From DASVTU01 sp036387415 (lineage in GTDB: Bacteria; Acidobacteriota; Blastocatellia; Pyrinomonadales; Pyrinomonadaceae), in NCBI GenBank assembly GCA_036387415.1, contig DASVTU010000001.1, forward strand, positions 1 through 64,000: 64,000 nt of DNA, written 5' to 3'. The notes under the pieces are model-generated. The model did no database searches and was not told the DNA's origin. It saw only the letters and a list, made by a program, of their open reading frames with translations. A program made the position numbers and the translations under genes. The first letter of the stretch is position 1. Each line of letters starts with the position of its first letter. Shown piece after piece: positions 1-7,553 of the stretch.

Positions 1-350
1 TGCCCGACGAAGACGGCTCGGTCGCTCAGGTGCGCGCGATGCTCTCGGCGGGCGACTACTCGCCCGAAGCCAACCTCGCCGCGCTTCCTCCGCCGGGCAG
101 AAAGGGGCGAGGCCGCCGCGCAAACGCCGTGCGACTGACGCCCGCTTCGGCCAAGACCAACACCGACGGCGCTCCGGCAGAATCTCTTTCGTTAACCAAC
201 TACGGACTCGTCCTGCCCGGACGCGACAAGCTGCTCAACACCGAAGACGACATACGCGTCCGCGACGGCGTCGTCGAGCCTGTTTCCTCCTTGCGCAAGC
301 AAGCGCCGCGCTCATCTTCGACCACCAACAACCTCGCCGTCGCGCCTTAA
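1..350 (+). CDS. C-terminal end of an unidentified protein (5' truncated by window edge)
   Basis: The reading frame is open from base 3 and runs to a TAA at 348-350; the start lies outside the window. The visible 116 or so residues are polar and basic (a GRKGRGRRAN stretch). They contain a segment of the form PGRDKLLNTEDDIRVRDGVV, which recalls the G-x-D-x-x-x-x-T-x-D-D-I pattern near the C-terminus of type II secretion/type IV pilus pseudopilins and other secreted proteins. That resemblance is too short for a function. The next gene follows after 28 bases on the same strand, so the two may be co-transcribed. Confidence 0.55.
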   Translation, partial: PDEDGSVAQVRAMLSAGDYSPEANLAALPPPGRKGRGRRANAVRLTPASAKTNTDGAPAESLSLTNYGLVLPGRDKLLNTEDDIRVRDGVVEPVSSLRKQAPRSSSTTNNLAVAP

Positions 351-378
351 TCCGCGAAACTTCTCCTCCCCGACCAAC

Positions 379-669
379 ATGGGCTTCTTCGACCGCTTCC
401 GCCGACCCAAAACAGACGACGAGACCGCGCGCCGCACACAGCTCCTGCGCGGCGGTCGCATCACCGACGGCACTATCTTCGACGTTATCACCGACGAAGC
501 CGGTTCAATCACGGCGGTCTTCTTCCGCTACAACATCAGCGGCGTCGATTACGAATCCTCCCAGACCCTCGACGACGCCCAGCGCCAACACGAATCCGAC
601 TACGTCCCCGGCGCACGCATCATCGTCCGCTACCACCCCCACCAGCCCGGCAACTCAGTAGTTGTTTAA
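379..669 (+). CDS. DUF3592-like small protein
   Basis: A 96-residue soluble protein of unknown function. It starts MGFFDRFRRPK and has a central beta-rich stretch (ITDGTIFDVITDEAGSITAV, then FRYNISGVDYESSQTLDD). It ends with a V-P-G-A-R-I-I-V-R-Y-H-P-x-x-P motif. The pattern of a variable linker, a strand reading x-Y-x-V-x-G-x-x-Y, and a closing G-x-x-V-x-V-x-Y-x-P-x-x-P is that of the DUF3592 family. Family members usually carry membrane helices, which are absent here. The stop is followed within 2 bases by a period-7 hairpin element. Confidence 0.65.
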   Translation: MGFFDRFRRPKTDDETARRTQLLRGGRITDGTIFDVITDEAGSITAVFFRYNISGVDYESSQTLDDAQRQHESDYVPGARIIVRYHPHQPGNSVVV

Positions 670-786
670 GAAGTAGCCAGTAGCCAGTAGCCAGTAGAAA
701 GCAAAGGAATGCTTAAGCTACTTGAAACTGCTCTTGCTATTGAATGCTATACTACTGGCTACTGAATACTGACTACTGGCTACTTT
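670..786. repeat. Period-7 hairpin element, CAGTAGN family
   Basis: The left arm (671-698) is AGTAGCC repeated about four times at a strict 7-nt period. The right arm (751-785) is the degenerate reverse complement (CTACTGG, CTACTGA, CTACTGG). The two are separated by about 50 bases of unrelated sequence. The element starts 2 bases after the DUF3592-like stop and ends just before the carboxylase start. Confidence 0.85.
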
Positions 787-789
787 CGT

Positions 790-2334
790 ATGTTCCGAAA
801 AATCCTGATTGCCAATCGAGGCGAGATAGCGGTGCGCATTATTCGCGCGTGTCGTGAGTTGAACATCTCGCCGGTCGCCGTCTATTCGGAGCCGGACGCG
901 GCGGCGCTGCACGTGCGTCTCGCGGACGAGGCGTATCTCGTCGGCGCTGCTCCTTCGTCGGAGAGCTACCTGCGTATCGAGCGAATCGTCGAGGCGGCGC
1001 AGAAAAGCGGCGCGGAGGCCGTCCATCCCGGCTACGGTTTTCTCGCGGAGAACGCGGAGTTTGCGCGCGCCGTCGCGGACGCCGGGCTCACCTTCATCGG
1101 CCCGCCAGCCGGGGCAATGGAATTGATGGGCTCGAAGACCAACGCGCGACGCGCTGCCATCGAGGCCGGTGCGCCCGTCGTGCCGGGCACGACCGAGGCG
1201 CTCGGCTCCTACGAAGAAGCGCGCGAGACGGCTCGGCGGCTCGTCTACCCTGTGATGCTCAAGGCGGCGGCGGGCGGCGGCGGCAAAGGCATGCGACTTG
1301 TTGAATCAGAAGACGCGCTCGCGTCGGCCTTCGAGGCGGCGCAGTCGGAAGCACTCGCGGCCTTCGGCGACGCGTCCGTCTATCTCGAAAAAGCAATCGA
1401 ACGCCCGCGCCACATCGAGATTCAAATCTTCGCCGACACGCATGGCAACGTCGTGCATCTCGGCGAGCGCGAGTGTTCGATTCAGCGTCGGCATCAGAAG
1501 GTGATTGAAGAATCGCCTTCGCCGATTGACGAGCCGGACTTGCGCTCGCGGATGGGCGCCGCGGCGGTCGGGATTGCGCGTGCGGCGAACTACGTCGGCG
1601 CAGGCACGGTGGAATTTCTCGTCTCCGACGCAACGCGCGACTTCTACTTTCTCGAAATGAACACGCGCCTCCAAGTCGAACATCCGGTCACGGAACTCGT
1701 CACAGGTATCGACCTCGTACGCGAGCAGATTTCGGTGGCGGACGGTGCGGCGCTCTCTTTCACGCAAGCCGATGTGACATGGCGAGGCCACGCCATCGAA
1801 TGCCGCGTCTATGCCGAAGACCCCGACAACAATTTTCTCCCCTCGCCGGGTCGCATCACACACCTGCGCGCCGCCGCCGGGCCGCATGTGCGCGACGACG
1901 GTGGCGTCTACGCGGGTGCCGAAGTCTCCATCTACTACGACCCGATGATTTCCAAACTCGCCACATGGGGACAGACGCGCCTCGAAGCCATCGAACGCAT
2001 GCGCCGCGCGCTCGACGAATACAGCGTCGGCGGCATCAAGACGACGCTTCCCTTCTTCCGCGAAATCATGCGCGACCGTGAATTCGTCGAAGCGCGTCTT
2101 GACACTGGTTTCATCGAACGCTTCAACGAGCGTCGCGCCGTCGCGTCGAAAGCGACTGCTGCGGCGCAAGAGACGGACGCGCACGAAACCGTGCGGCGCG
2201 ACATTGCTCTCATCGCCGCCGCGTTGGCTTCGACTCGCAAACAGAAACAATCATCCGCCAATGAAACGCCAAGCACGGAACAGAGCCAGTGGCGACTCTC
2301 CGGTCGCACCGCGCTTCATCGTTCGAGAATTTAG
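790..2334 (+). CDS. Biotin carboxylase subunit of an acyl-CoA (propionyl/methylcrotonyl-type) carboxylase
   Basis: A 514-residue biotin carboxylase that would carboxylate the biotin on a carrier domain using ATP and bicarbonate. Visible parts are the N-terminal LIANRGEIAVRIIRA start of the pre-ATP-grasp domain, the Gly-rich ATP-grasp loop KAAAGGGGKGMRL near residue 160, HIEIQIFAD near 209, the EMNTRLQVEHPVTE catalytic block near 290-303, and the C-terminal domain with PSPGRI near 351. It is longer than the window's other biotin carboxylase (454 residues). The roughly 65-residue tail ends WRLSGRTALHRSRI, which resembles the linker that in fused alpha subunits leads into the BT/biotinyl domains. 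The biotinyl protein at 3673 is therefore its likely partner, so this is probably the catabolic acyl-CoA carboxylase rather than AccC of fatty-acid synthesis. Confidence 0.9.
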   Translation: MFRKILIANRGEIAVRIIRACRELNISPVAVYSEPDAAALHVRLADEAYLVGAAPSSESYLRIERIVEAAQKSGAEAVHPGYGFLAENAEFARAVADAGLTFIGPPAGAMELMGSKTNARRAAIEAGAPVVPGTTEALGSYEEARETARRLVYPVMLKAAAGGGGKGMRLVESEDALASAFEAAQSEALAAFGDASVYLEKAIERPRHIEIQIFADTHGNVVHLGERECSIQRRHQKVIEESPSPIDEPDLRSRMGAAAVGIARAANYVGAGTVEFLVSDATRDFYFLEMNTRLQVEHPVTELVTGIDLVREQISVADGAALSFTQADVTWRGHAIECRVYAEDPDNNFLPSPGRITHLRAAAGPHVRDDGGVYAGAEVSIYYDPMISKLATWGQTRLEAIERMRRALDEYSVGGIKTTLPFFREIMRDREFVEARLDTGFIERFNERRAVASKATAAAQETDAHETVRRDIALIAAALASTRKQKQSSANETPSTEQSQWRLSGRTALHRSRI

Positions 2335-2505
2335 TCTCACTTCAAACCTATCGTCGCTGCGATGCCGAAAAAGAAGAAAGAAGACCGAGCGTTGCACGAC
2401 GGCTTCGCTCGTTCTTCTTTCTTCGTGAACCGCAGTTGTGTCTCGTCGTTTGCACGACCATCGAAGTCGGTTGTGCGCTTGTCTGTCGTGACAGACGCGA
2501 CGCTG

Positions 2506-3123
2506 CTAGTAGATGCGGAGCGTCCAGAGGCTCGGCGGCGCGGTGGTGGTGGAGGTGCGCGTCAGCGTCACTTCTACATAATAGAGACCTTGTGAGAAGT
2601 CGATGGTGTTGGGCGGAAACTGGCAGAACTTGCAACCGGGGCCGCCGCCGCCCGCGTTGGTCGCCGTACAGATGAGTCCCTGCACGCCAGTACACGGAGT
2701 AACTCTAAAGAGCCGCGCGGTGACGGTGGTTCCTGCCGGAGAAGTCGAACCCGCTTCGAGTATTGTCCAGCCGGGTATGTTCGGGTTCGCGCCGTTGTCG
2801 AAGGTGTTCGTGACGTTGTAGCGTGCGACGATGGGTGCGGTGCTCCCACCGAGATAAGTAAGATTGGTTGTGCCGAAGGCATAGATGTTTTCGGCGGCTT
2901 CATCAACCACGCCCGTCGAGCCGACGGCAGTCCACGGCGGCAGCGCGGCGACTTGCATGGCGGGCGCGTTTGCCGTGGCGTTGGGATTGACAGCCGCTTT
3001 CGTTGACGAGGCAACGTACGCGCCGCCGCTAAAACCAACCAGCAAGATAATGAGCAGCATGGCGATGCTGATTGGGCTGAGCAGAGCTTTCCTGCCAAGT
3101 TCGAATATGAGGTTCTCTTTCAT
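2506..3123 (-). CDS. Hypothetical membrane-anchored or exported protein
   Basis: A 205-residue protein with a hydrophobic N-terminal segment (about residues 15-38, PISIAMLLIILLVGFSGGAY) that could be a signal anchor. A Thr/Asn/Gly-rich extracytoplasmic part follows. Cysteines occur in the pattern TPCTGVQGLIC and GPGCKFCQFPP, suggesting disulfides. The C-terminus reads LYYVEVTLTRTSTT...SLWTLRIY, typical of a beta-sandwich edge. A strong Shine-Dalgarno (AAAGGAG, 9 bases before the ATG) supports the start. No family was recognised. It lies on the opposite strand between the two halves of a carboxylase, so it looks like an intrusion into that locus. Confidence 0.75.
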   Translation of the reverse strand: MKENLIFELGRKALLSPISIAMLLIILLVGFSGGAYVASSTKAAVNPNATANAPAMQVAALPPWTAVGSTGVVDEAAENIYAFGTTNLTYLGGSTAPIVARYNVTNTFDNGANPNIPGWTILEAGSTSPAGTTVTARLFRVTPCTGVQGLICTATNAGGGGPGCKFCQFPPNTIDFSQGLYYVEVTLTRTSTTTAPPSLWTLRIY

Positions 3124-3672
3124 CGCGTTTATCTCCTTTGAGTGTTGAGGTGTGGCGAAAGTTCATACGGGCGAGCGCCTTTCCCTTCGAGAGACGCTTT
3201 CGGAATCTCCGTTCAATTCTTTGGAGAGCCGATGCGTTCGGGCAGGAGCGGTCGCGTTGTCAGTGACGCGTGAGGATGTGGGTCTTTGACAGACACACGG
3301 GACAAGAACTTTTGCGTTGCGAAGAAGCACAATTGGTGCCGCGCACGCGCTACGGATACGAGGCGGATAAAAAGAGTTCGGCGGACGGCTGCTTGAAGGT
3401 TCACCGGGGCAAGGCCGACGAGGAATGGAGAGGTGATGAACCAAAAGTGCCGGTGAAAAGCACAAGTTCAACAATTGCCAGAAAACAACGTGGCTTATAC
3501 ACTGGCAGGAATCGCAGTGTCAACCGAAAATGCGGGCAGCGTGCCTTGCATGTGCGTCAGCAAAACAGAGGCGTGAAGGCTCAAGCGGCTTCTGGCGCGG
3601 CGCGTGGCATTTGTTTTGTACGAACTGTTGCGAGTGCATAATTCTCTCTTGTAGACAAAGCGTTGCGGGTCG
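3124..3672. other. 549-base intergenic region upstream of the biotinyl protein
   Basis: No convincing gene is seen. The plus-strand open frame at 3270-3641 has an unlikely composition and no ribosome-binding site. A weak sigma70-like promoter for the downstream gene may be present (TTGTAC at 3616-3621 and CATAAT at 3637-3642), but the 15-base spacing is short. The region would also hold the promoter of the minus-strand gene that starts at 3123. Confidence 0.4.
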
Positions 3673-4197
3673 ATGCCCGACACAAAAAACATGAAGCTAA
3701 CGGCAGAACTGGCGGGCGAAAAACATAAAATCGAAATTAGTCGGGAGGGCACGCGCGTCTCTGCGGAGATAGACGGGCGTCGCTACCAACTCGAAGCGCG
3801 CGAACCGGAGGTGGGCGTTTATCTGCTGACGTTTGGCGGCGATATTTATGAGTGCCATGTCGGCGACGTGGCGGGCGAGAGCGACGTGCACGAAGTCGGC
3901 GTGCGCGGCGACATCTATCATGTCGGGTTGAGCGACCCGAAACGCCTGCGCGGTGCGGCGGCGACCGGAGCGAGCGCGAGTGGACGCGCGGAAGTAAAAG
4001 CCTCGATGCCGGGCAAGGTCGTGCGCGTGTTGGTCGAAGTGGGCGCGAGCGTCGAAGCGGGCGACGGACTCATCGTCGTAGAGGCCATGAAGATGCAGAA
4101 CGAAATGAAGTCGCCCAAAAACGGCAACGTCTCCGAGATTCATGCCCAACCGGGCGCAACCGTCAACGCGGGCGACGTGCTGATTGTGGTTGAATGA
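3673..4197 (+). CDS. Biotin carboxyl carrier (biotinyl-lipoyl domain) protein of acyl-CoA carboxylase
   Basis: A 174-residue protein. The N-terminal half (residues 8-90) is a beta-rich segment like the BT domain that bridges biotin carboxylase and carrier in propionyl-CoA carboxylase alpha subunits. The C-terminal half (about 105-174) is a biotinyl domain with the attachment motif EAMKMQNEMKS, the modified lysine being about residue 140. The hammerhead pattern SMPGKVVRVLVEVGASVEAGD precedes it. The protein is equivalent to the C-terminal part of a fused alpha subunit, and the biotin carboxylase at 790-2334 supplies the N-terminal part. The carboxyltransferase beta subunit is not in the window. 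A period-7 element begins right after the TGA. Confidence 0.85.
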   Translation: MPDTKNMKLTAELAGEKHKIEISREGTRVSAEIDGRRYQLEAREPEVGVYLLTFGGDIYECHVGDVAGESDVHEVGVRGDIYHVGLSDPKRLRGAAATGASASGRAEVKASMPGKVVRVLVEVGASVEAGDGLIVVEAMKMQNEMKSPKNGNVSEIHAQPGATVNAGDVLIVVE

Positions 4198-4302
4198 AAA
4201 CAGTAGACAGTAGCCAGCATGAAGAACGTTCATTGGACGCTTCTTCACCATCTCCTTTAACAATCATACGTAGAAGGCTTTTCTACTGACTCCTGGCTAC
4301 TT
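4198..4302. repeat. Period-7 hairpin element, CAGTAGN family
   Basis: The left arm (4201-4218) reads CAGTAGACAGTAGCCAG. The right arm (4283-4300) reads CTACTGACTCCTGGCTAC, its degenerate reverse complement. About 64 bases of loop lie between them. It starts 3-4 bases after the stop of the biotinyl protein and runs almost to the start of the HAD gene. Confidence 0.8.
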
Positions 4303-4314
4303 TTCTTTAACTTC

Positions 4315-5058
4315 ATGCATTCAGCGGAGAGTAAATTGGCGACCGAAGATTTGCGCGTTTTGCTGTGGGATATTGATGGGACGCTGTTGCGTTCGGCGCG
4401 ACGCGAGGCGTTCAAGGATTACACTGTGCCCGTGTTGGAGAGTGTCTTCGGGACGGCGGGACGCCTCGCCGAGATGAGCGTTTCGGGCATGACGGATTTG
4501 CAGATTGTGGCCGAAGCGTTGCGCGACGAAGGCTTTACGCACGTGCACGTACGCGAACGTTTCGCCGAACTCCGTACGCGTTACATGACCGAGATGGAGC
4601 GAGCGACGAGTGCTGCGGGCGAACCTCTATTCTATCTTTTGCCGGGCGTCCGCGAGATTTTGGAGGCCACGCGCGCACACCCGCGTTATCGTTCGGCTTT
4701 GCTGACGGGCAACATCGAGCCAGCCGCACACTTGAAAATGCGTCTCGTCGGCCTCTCCGAATTCTTCTCGCTTCCCGGCGCATACGGCGACGATTCGCAC
4801 GACCGACGCGACCTCCCCGCGCTCGCCGCCGAGCGCATCAATCGACATCTACGGCTCAACCTCCAACCCTCGCAATTCATCATCATCGGCGACACACCCA
4901 ACGACATCGACTGTGCACGCCACTTCGGCGCACGCGCTATCGCCGTCGCCACGGGACGCATGAACAACGCCGAAACGCTCCTTCCGCATAATCCCGACGT
5001 GATGCTCACAGACCTCTCCGACACCACGCTCGTCATGCAAATGTTTGACTCCATGTAG
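4315..5058 (+). CDS. HAD-superfamily phosphatase (phosphoglycolate phosphatase-like)
   Basis: A 247-residue cytoplasmic hydrolase. Motif I is LLWDIDGTLL, with the nucleophile and acid/base aspartates near residues 19 and 21. Motif II is LLTGN near 129. The motif III/IV region is IIIGDTPNDIDCARHFGARAIAVATG near 192. The alpha-helical cap between motifs I and II (residues about 30-110) fits the Gph/PGP subfamily (COG0546). The substrate cannot be read from the sequence; phosphoglycolate or another small phosphoester is likely. The gene ends convergently against mutL with a period-7 hairpin between them. Confidence 0.85.
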   Translation: MHSAESKLATEDLRVLLWDIDGTLLRSARREAFKDYTVPVLESVFGTAGRLAEMSVSGMTDLQIVAEALRDEGFTHVHVRERFAELRTRYMTEMERATSAAGEPLFYLLPGVREILEATRAHPRYRSALLTGNIEPAAHLKMRLVGLSEFFSLPGAYGDDSHDRRDLPALAAERINRHLRLNLQPSQFIIIGDTPNDIDCARHFGARAIAVATGRMNNAETLLPHNPDVMLTDLSDTTLVMQMFDSM

Positions 5059-5200
5059 ACGAACAATGGACGTTAGACGACGGACGATGGATAAGAAACA
5101 TTCTTGTCTTCGCCGTCGGGCTATCTATCGTCGGGAGAGTTTATCGTACGCCGCACGTCGGGTTGATGGTCTATCGTCTATCGTCCATCGACGACGTGAG
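5057..5200. repeat. Period-7 hairpin element, GACGATG/GTCTATC family
   Basis: The left arm (5057-5094) contains GACGTTAGACGACGGACGAT with a 7-nt period. The right arm (5167-5195) contains GTCTATCGTCTATCGTCCAT, also with period 7 and complementary to the left. It lies between the convergent 3' ends of the HAD gene and mutL and overlaps the HAD stop codon by the terminal bases. Confidence 0.8.
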
Positions 5201-5202
5201 AC

Positions 5203-7425
5203 TCAATGAAAACTCTTTTCGATGTCGCGCAGGGAGAGGCGCATCATGGTCGGGCGGCCTTGTGGGCCGGTGGTGGGCGAAGATGTACTGAGAAGCCGTG
5301 TGATGAGCCAGCGCATCTTTTCTTGCGAGAGCGGAGTGTTTCTTTTGACCGCCGCGCGCGCGGCAAGCGTGGCGGCGATTTTTTCGCGCAGCGATTCGCG
5401 CGTGAGTCTGTGTCGCTCCGTGTCAACCGAATCGAGCACTTCGGCGAGCACGTTGTGCGCGTCGCCTGCCGGAAGGTCGGCGGGCACGGCACGGATGGCG
5501 ACCGTGCGGCCTGAAAGTCGCATCAAGTCGAAGCCGTAGTCTTCGAGTTCACCGGAAACCGCGTCGAAGGCGACGACCTGTGCTGGCGTCAAGTCAAAGG
5601 TTTCGGGCAGGAGAAGATTCTGCGATTCGGCGCGTCGCGTGGCTTCGAGCGCGCGATATTTTTCAAACAGGATGCGTTCGTGCGCCGTGTGCTGGTCAAT
5701 CAGGAGCAAGCCTTCGTTGTCGATGGCGACGATGAAGCTATCGCTGATTTGACCGAGCGGACGAATATTCGACGCCTCTATCTCCGATGGAACTTCGCGC
5801 ACCAGCCCCGCCGCCGAAACTAGCGGTGGCAACGTCGCAGAACGCGCCGACGCTTCAACTGCAACCGACGCTTCACGCACCGACGCTTCAACTGCCGACG
5901 ACGCATCCGACGACGTAGACCCATGCGGCGTCGTGCGTGCGCGATCTTCCGGCGACTCCCACGCCTGCCCGCGATCAACAAGGTCGAAATCTTCATCCGC
6001 ATTCGCAAAGCTCGTACTGCGCGCGTAGGCGTCGTGCGCGGCATCGGTCGCTGTGGCAGGCGTTGCGGCGTTCGCTCTGGCGGGCGTTAGTGTCGTGAAC
6101 GTTTCATCACGATGAATCTCAACATCATCCGTCGTGGCAGCGCCGAAGATGATGGTTGATTGTTGCGGCGGCTGCGCGTGGGCATCGTGTGCGGCACGCG
6201 CGCCTTCTGTCGTGTTGTGTTCTAGAGTCGAAGTCTCGCCGGAAGCGGCGTCGGGTGTCGGGGTGTTGGCGCTCTGGCGTATGGCGTCGATTTTTTGCGA
6301 GACGGAGGAGAGCGCGGAGGCGTACGTGTTCGACTCAAGCGCACGACGCGCGTCGTCAAAAAATTCGTTATCTTCGACGACGCCGCGCGCCGTAGGCTCA
6401 TCGGCATCGAGGCTCGCGGCGCTTCGCAGATAGCCGCCGCTTGCGAGAGCGGCGCGCACCGCTTCGCGCACGGCGTCGCCCACCGCAGAGGCGCGTCGGA
6501 AACGCACTTCCGTCTTGGCCGGATGGACATTCACGTCAACCTCTTCGAGCGGCACATCGAGAAACAGGAGCGCCGCCGGATAGACTCCCTGCGGCAAGAC
6601 CGAACGATAACCTTCCGAGAGCGCGCGACTGATGAGACGGTCGCGCACGAAGCGTCCGTTGACGAAGAGATACTGCGCGTCGCGCGTCGTGCGACGTTCA
6701 CGCGGAGCGGAGACGTAGCCGCGCACGCGCGCCACGCGGTCGTCGCCGCCGCTGACTTCCAAAAGATTGTCGAGAAACTCCGCGCCGAAAATCTGATAGG
6801 CACGTTCGCGCACGTCGGCGGCAGGCGCGGCGCGTAAGGTTTCGCGTCCGTTGTTGGTTAAGAGGAATGCTATTTCGGGATGTGCGAGCGCGTAGTGTGT
6901 GATGAGGTTGGTGAGATGAAAACTCTCTGTCGCCTCGGAGCGCAAGAATTTGCGACGCGCCGGAACGTTGAAGAAAAGGTCGCGGACGGCGATGGTCGTG
7001 CCGCGCGGTCGCGCCGCAGGGCCGACATCGCGCATGCGCCCGCCTTCAATCAAGACGCGCGTCGCCGCGTCTGCGCCTTCCGTCTGCGTCGTGAGTTCGA
7101 TGCGCGCCACGGACGCAATCGAAGCCAGTGCTTCACCACGAAAGCCGAGCGTGCGAATCCGGTTGAGGTCGTCAGCGGTCGTAATCTTCGATGTCGCATG
7201 ACGCTCGAAGGCGAGCACCGCATCGTCGTGCGTCATGCCCTCGCCGTCGTCTGCCACGCGCAGGAGCCTGCGCCCGCCACCTTCGACATCGACATCGACG
7301 CGACGCGCTCCCGCATCAATCGAATTTTCCACCAACTCCTTTGCCACCGAAGCAGGCCGCTCCACCACTTCACCGGCGGCAATCTGATTCGCAACATGGT
7401 CGGAGAGGACTCGAATTTTGGACAT
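5203..7425 (-). CDS. mutL: DNA mismatch repair protein MutL
   Basis: A 740-residue protein with an N-terminal GHKL ATPase (residues 1-330: ELVENSIDAG near 30, DDGEGM near 60, GFRGEAL near 95) and a disordered linker (about 345-560) rich in Ala/Ser/Thr with repeated EASV/EASA units. The C-terminal dimerisation domain carries a DQH-T-A-H-E-R-I-L-F-E block from about residue 577. This matches the endonuclease motif DQHA(X)2E(X)4E except that A is T. The usual C-terminal CPHGRP zinc motif reads GPQGRP (720-725), so its Cys and His are missing. No mutS is in the window. bshC lies upstream on the same strand, separated by a period-7 hairpin. Confidence 0.97.
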   Translation of the reverse strand: MSKIRVLSDHVANQIAAGEVVERPASVAKELVENSIDAGARRVDVDVEGGGRRLLRVADDGEGMTHDDAVLAFERHATSKITTADDLNRIRTLGFRGEALASIASVARIELTTQTEGADAATRVLIEGGRMRDVGPAARPRGTTIAVRDLFFNVPARRKFLRSEATESFHLTNLITHYALAHPEIAFLLTNNGRETLRAAPAADVRERAYQIFGAEFLDNLLEVSGGDDRVARVRGYVSAPRERRTTRDAQYLFVNGRFVRDRLISRALSEGYRSVLPQGVYPAALLFLDVPLEEVDVNVHPAKTEVRFRRASAVGDAVREAVRAALASGGYLRSAASLDADEPTARGVVEDNEFFDDARRALESNTYASALSSVSQKIDAIRQSANTPTPDAASGETSTLEHNTTEGARAAHDAHAQPPQQSTIIFGAATTDDVEIHRDETFTTLTPARANAATPATATDAAHDAYARSTSFANADEDFDLVDRGQAWESPEDRARTTPHGSTSSDASSAVEASVREASVAVEASARSATLPPLVSAAGLVREVPSEIEASNIRPLGQISDSFIVAIDNEGLLLIDQHTAHERILFEKYRALEATRRAESQNLLLPETFDLTPAQVVAFDAVSGELEDYGFDLMRLSGRTVAIRAVPADLPAGDAHNVLAEVLDSVDTERHRLTRESLREKIAATLAARAAVKRNTPLSQEKMRWLITRLLSTSSPTTGPQGRPTMMRLSLRDIEKSFH

Positions 7426-7428
7426 AAA

Positions 7429-7553
7429 ACAGTAGCCAGCAGTCAGTAATCAGTAGTCAGTAGAATAACATGCGGCGTTTGATAGTTCAGAGCGGAGCAT
7501 TGGAGAAGCGCGGCGAAGTTCTGCATGCTGGCTACTGTCTACTGTCTACTTCT
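7429..7553. repeat. Period-7 hairpin element, CAGTAGN family
   Basis: The left arm (7430-7463) contains CAGTAGCC, CAGTCAGTAATCAGTAGTCAG units. The right arm (7528-7552) contains GCTGGCTACTGTCTACTGTC, its complement. About 65 bases of loop lie between. On the minus strand the element begins directly after the bshC stop codon and ends 3 bases before the mutL start, so it fills the whole gap. Confidence 0.85.

Noticed and set aside
3270..3641. 123-residue frame upstream of the biotinyl protein
   Set aside because: Arg/Ser/Gln-rich, no Shine-Dalgarno, no recognisable fold. Treated as intergenic.
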